Shown here piece after piece: positions 62,795 to 64,000 of a DNA stretch of 64,000 nt. Under the pieces are notes generated by a model. It ran no database searches. It saw only the letters and a list, made by a program, of their open reading frames with translations, and had not been told where the DNA came from. The position numbers and the translations under genes are program-made. The DNA comes from Acidobacteria bacterium AB60 (GTDB lineage Bacteria; Acidobacteriota; Terriglobia; Terriglobales; Acidobacteriaceae), in NCBI GenBank assembly GCA_008682415.1, contig VANK01000010.1, positions 179,793-243,792 on the forward strand. The letters run 5' to 3'. The first letter of the stretch is position 1. Each line of letters starts with the position of its first letter.

Positions 62795-63580
62795 CTATTT
62801 GGTTGATTTTCTGAGCTCTTCGAGGGCGATACGGTTGGAGCGGGCGGCACCAGAAACGGCCAAAAGGAAGCTTTCCATCTTGGGAGTGAACTCCTGGCGG
62901 GGCGCTTCTTTCTGGGCGAAGCTGAAGAGCCAGTACAGCAACGAGCAGAAGTAGCTGCCGGCGACGATCTGGTCGACCCGATGGTAGGTGTCGACTCCCA
63001 GATGGTGGGTGTGGAGGATGGCGGCTCCCAGGCTGATGAGCGAGTAGAAACCGAGGCCTGTAGCGACCTGCAGTTCGCGATCGCGCCATCCGATGGCGAG
63101 GAGTTGGCTGAAGCCGGCGAGGACGAGGACGAAGAGGACCCGGAGCATGGAGGATGCCTGCTGCAGCTGCATGAGGTTATGCCACTGGTGGGTCGGGCCA
63201 GGCAGCGTGAGTTTCCCCGCAATGGGCCACAGGACGCTCCCGACGAGCAGAAGAAGCGCGGAGATGACCAGGATGGTTCGACGGGGGAGTGCGGCGCGGA
63301 TCGGCCGCAGCACCGACCAGGCGAGTTCGACGAGGACCGCGAACTGCATGCAGAAGTCGAGGGAGATCTCGACCATATAGATGCGTGTGTAGAAGTGAGG
63401 GTCCCTGGCAGCGAACTGACGGCTAAGGATCATCATGGCAGCATCGCTGACGATGGTCCAAACCAGGAACAGGGAAAATACAGGCAGGTTGCGGAAGATG
63501 CGCCGGTAGAGGAGAAAAGCGATGGCGATCGCTTCTCCAAGGATTCCGGCGAACCATAGACCTGTATCCAAGTACGACAC
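62795..63580 (-). CDS. Polytopic membrane protein of unknown function
   Basis: A 261-residue protein with about seven hydrophobic segments (for example ISALLLLVGSVLWPIAG, LRVLFVLVLAGFSQLLAIG, IVAGSYFCSLLYWLFSFA) and a short polar tail. It starts at GTG 63580 with AGGAG 7 nt upstream. No catalytic motifs or family were recognised; its size and topology recall small acidobacterial seven-helix proteins. It stands alone on the minus strand. Confidence 0.72.
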   Translation of the reverse strand: MSYLDTGLWFAGILGEAIAIAFLLYRRIFRNLPVFSLFLVWTIVSDAAMMILSRQFAARDPHFYTRIYMVEISLDFCMQFAVLVELAWSVLRPIRAALPRRTILVISALLLLVGSVLWPIAGKLTLPGPTHQWHNLMQLQQASSMLRVLFVLVLAGFSQLLAIGWRDRELQVATGLGFYSLISLGAAILHTHHLGVDTYHRVDQIVAGSYFCSLLYWLFSFAQKEAPRQEFTPKMESFLLAVSGAARSNRIALEELRKSTK

Positions 63581-63671
63581 TGTCAGTCTCCTGCCCAGCG
63601 AAAGGAGGGGCGGTCCGCAGCTGCATCAGCGGCTGAATGACTTGAGTCTAACAGCGAAGGAGCTGTTTTGC

Positions 63672-64000
63672 TCAGGCGACCGTGGGTCCCGGAGGCGGCG
63701 GCGTGGGAACGATGGGTCCAGCCAGTGCGACTGTGGGTCCCGGAGGCGGCGGGGTAGGAACGATGGGTCCAGCCAGTGCGACCGTGGGTCCCGGAGGCGG
63801 CGGCGTGGGAACGATGGGTCCAGCCAGTGCGACTGTGGGTCCCGGAGGCGGCGGCGTGGGAACGATGGGTCCAGCAAGGGCGACTGTGGGTCCCGGGGGC
63901 GGCGGCGTGGGAACGATGGGTCCAGCAAGGGCGACTGTGGGTCCCGGGGGCGGCGGGGTGGGAACGATGGGTCCAGCAAGGGCGACGGTGGGTCCCGGGG
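63672..64000 (-). CDS. C-terminal end of a Pro-rich repeat protein (partial)
   Basis: A minus-strand reading frame that enters from the right edge and stops at TGA 63674-63672. It consists of 17-residue units GPTVALAGPIVPTPPPP, at least six in a row, each coded by 51 bp. The units differ at several bases (for example CAGTG versus AAGGG on the + strand), but these changes are synonymous, so the frame is under protein-level constraint. The start lies outside the window. A collagen-like or cell-wall-spanning stalk is possible; no signal can be seen. Confidence 0.75.
   Translation of the reverse strand, partial: PGPTVALAGPIVPTPPPPGPTVALAGPIVPTPPPPGPTVALAGPIVPTPPPPGPTVALAGPIVPTPPPPGPTVALAGPIVPTPPPPGPTVALAGPIVPTPPPPGPTVA
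63684..64000 (-). repeat. 51-bp tandem repeats, six full units
   Basis: Units start at 63684, 63735, 63786, 63837, 63888, 63939 and (cut) 63990 with exactly 51 bp spacing. They encode the 17-residue repeat described above and reach the window edge, so the total number is unknown. Confidence 0.93.

Noticed and set aside
63684..64000. 51-bp repeats as a CRISPR array
   Set aside because: Whole units repeat with no spacers, and changes are synonymous in one reading frame.

Overview
The window looks like a chromosomal piece of an Acidobacteriota genome, probably class Terriglobia. The main evidence is a PadR regulator next to an 884-residue duplicated orphan ABC permease (the ADOP family typical of this phylum). 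High GC content, an exporter-TolC-NtrC-kinase operon and several small proteins of acidobacterial character agree with this. No rRNA, tRNA, CRISPR array or insertion sequence was seen.

Layout. 0-6 kb: the end of a MacB-like permease, its ATPase, a TolC-family protein and a sigma-54 two-component system, all on +. 6-17 kb: dus, rpmE, cytochrome c, SGNH hydrolase, DnaC-like ATPase, NmrA-like protein, prolyl oligopeptidase, MscS channel, then four tandem paralogues of a small exported helical protein. 17-26 kb: a fused 2-oxoacid dehydrogenase E1, an MsbA-like exporter, and the housekeeping run yicC-gmk-rpoZ-coaBC-uracil DNA glycosylase. 26-30.2 kb: two blocks of a hairpin-bearing repeat family around an HXXEE membrane protein gene and an FkbM methyltransferase gene. 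30.2-30.86 kb: an AT-rich gene-free stretch with a CRP-like palindrome and a terminator hairpin. 30.9-32.8 kb: a nucleotidyltransferase/metallophosphoesterase pair and a small protein. 34-37.2 kb: an inverted copy of the repeat, the ADOP permease and PadR. 37.2-51.9 kb: an exported copper-protein operon. 51.9-64 kb: a degenerate integrase-like protein, an OmpR-type two-component pair, ldh, an EamA permease, an M29-like peptidase, a radical SAM protein, a frameshifted aldo/keto reductase, acidobacterial membrane proteins, and the repeat-rich end of a protein that runs off the right edge.

The most unusual locus is 37.5-51.2 kb. Two adjacent exported multicopper-oxidase-like proteins each carry half of a copper ligand set: the first has HxxHxH plus HCH, the second has HxxHxH plus HSH without the cysteine. 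The next gene encodes a 3,493-residue exported protein with ligand-free cupredoxin domains, a beta-helix region and four chitobiase-C-terminal-like repeats. A two-part oxidase working with a giant surface scaffold is a plausible reading but unproven.

A second large-scale signal is base composition. The + strand is C-rich to the left of about 30 kb and G-rich to the right, whichever strand the genes are on. The dispersed repeat flips orientation across the same point. This is the sign expected at a replication origin, and the AT-rich gap at 30.2-30.5 kb sits at the switch. However, there is no dnaA, and gmk/rpoZ would be transcribed head-on, so this is a hypothesis.
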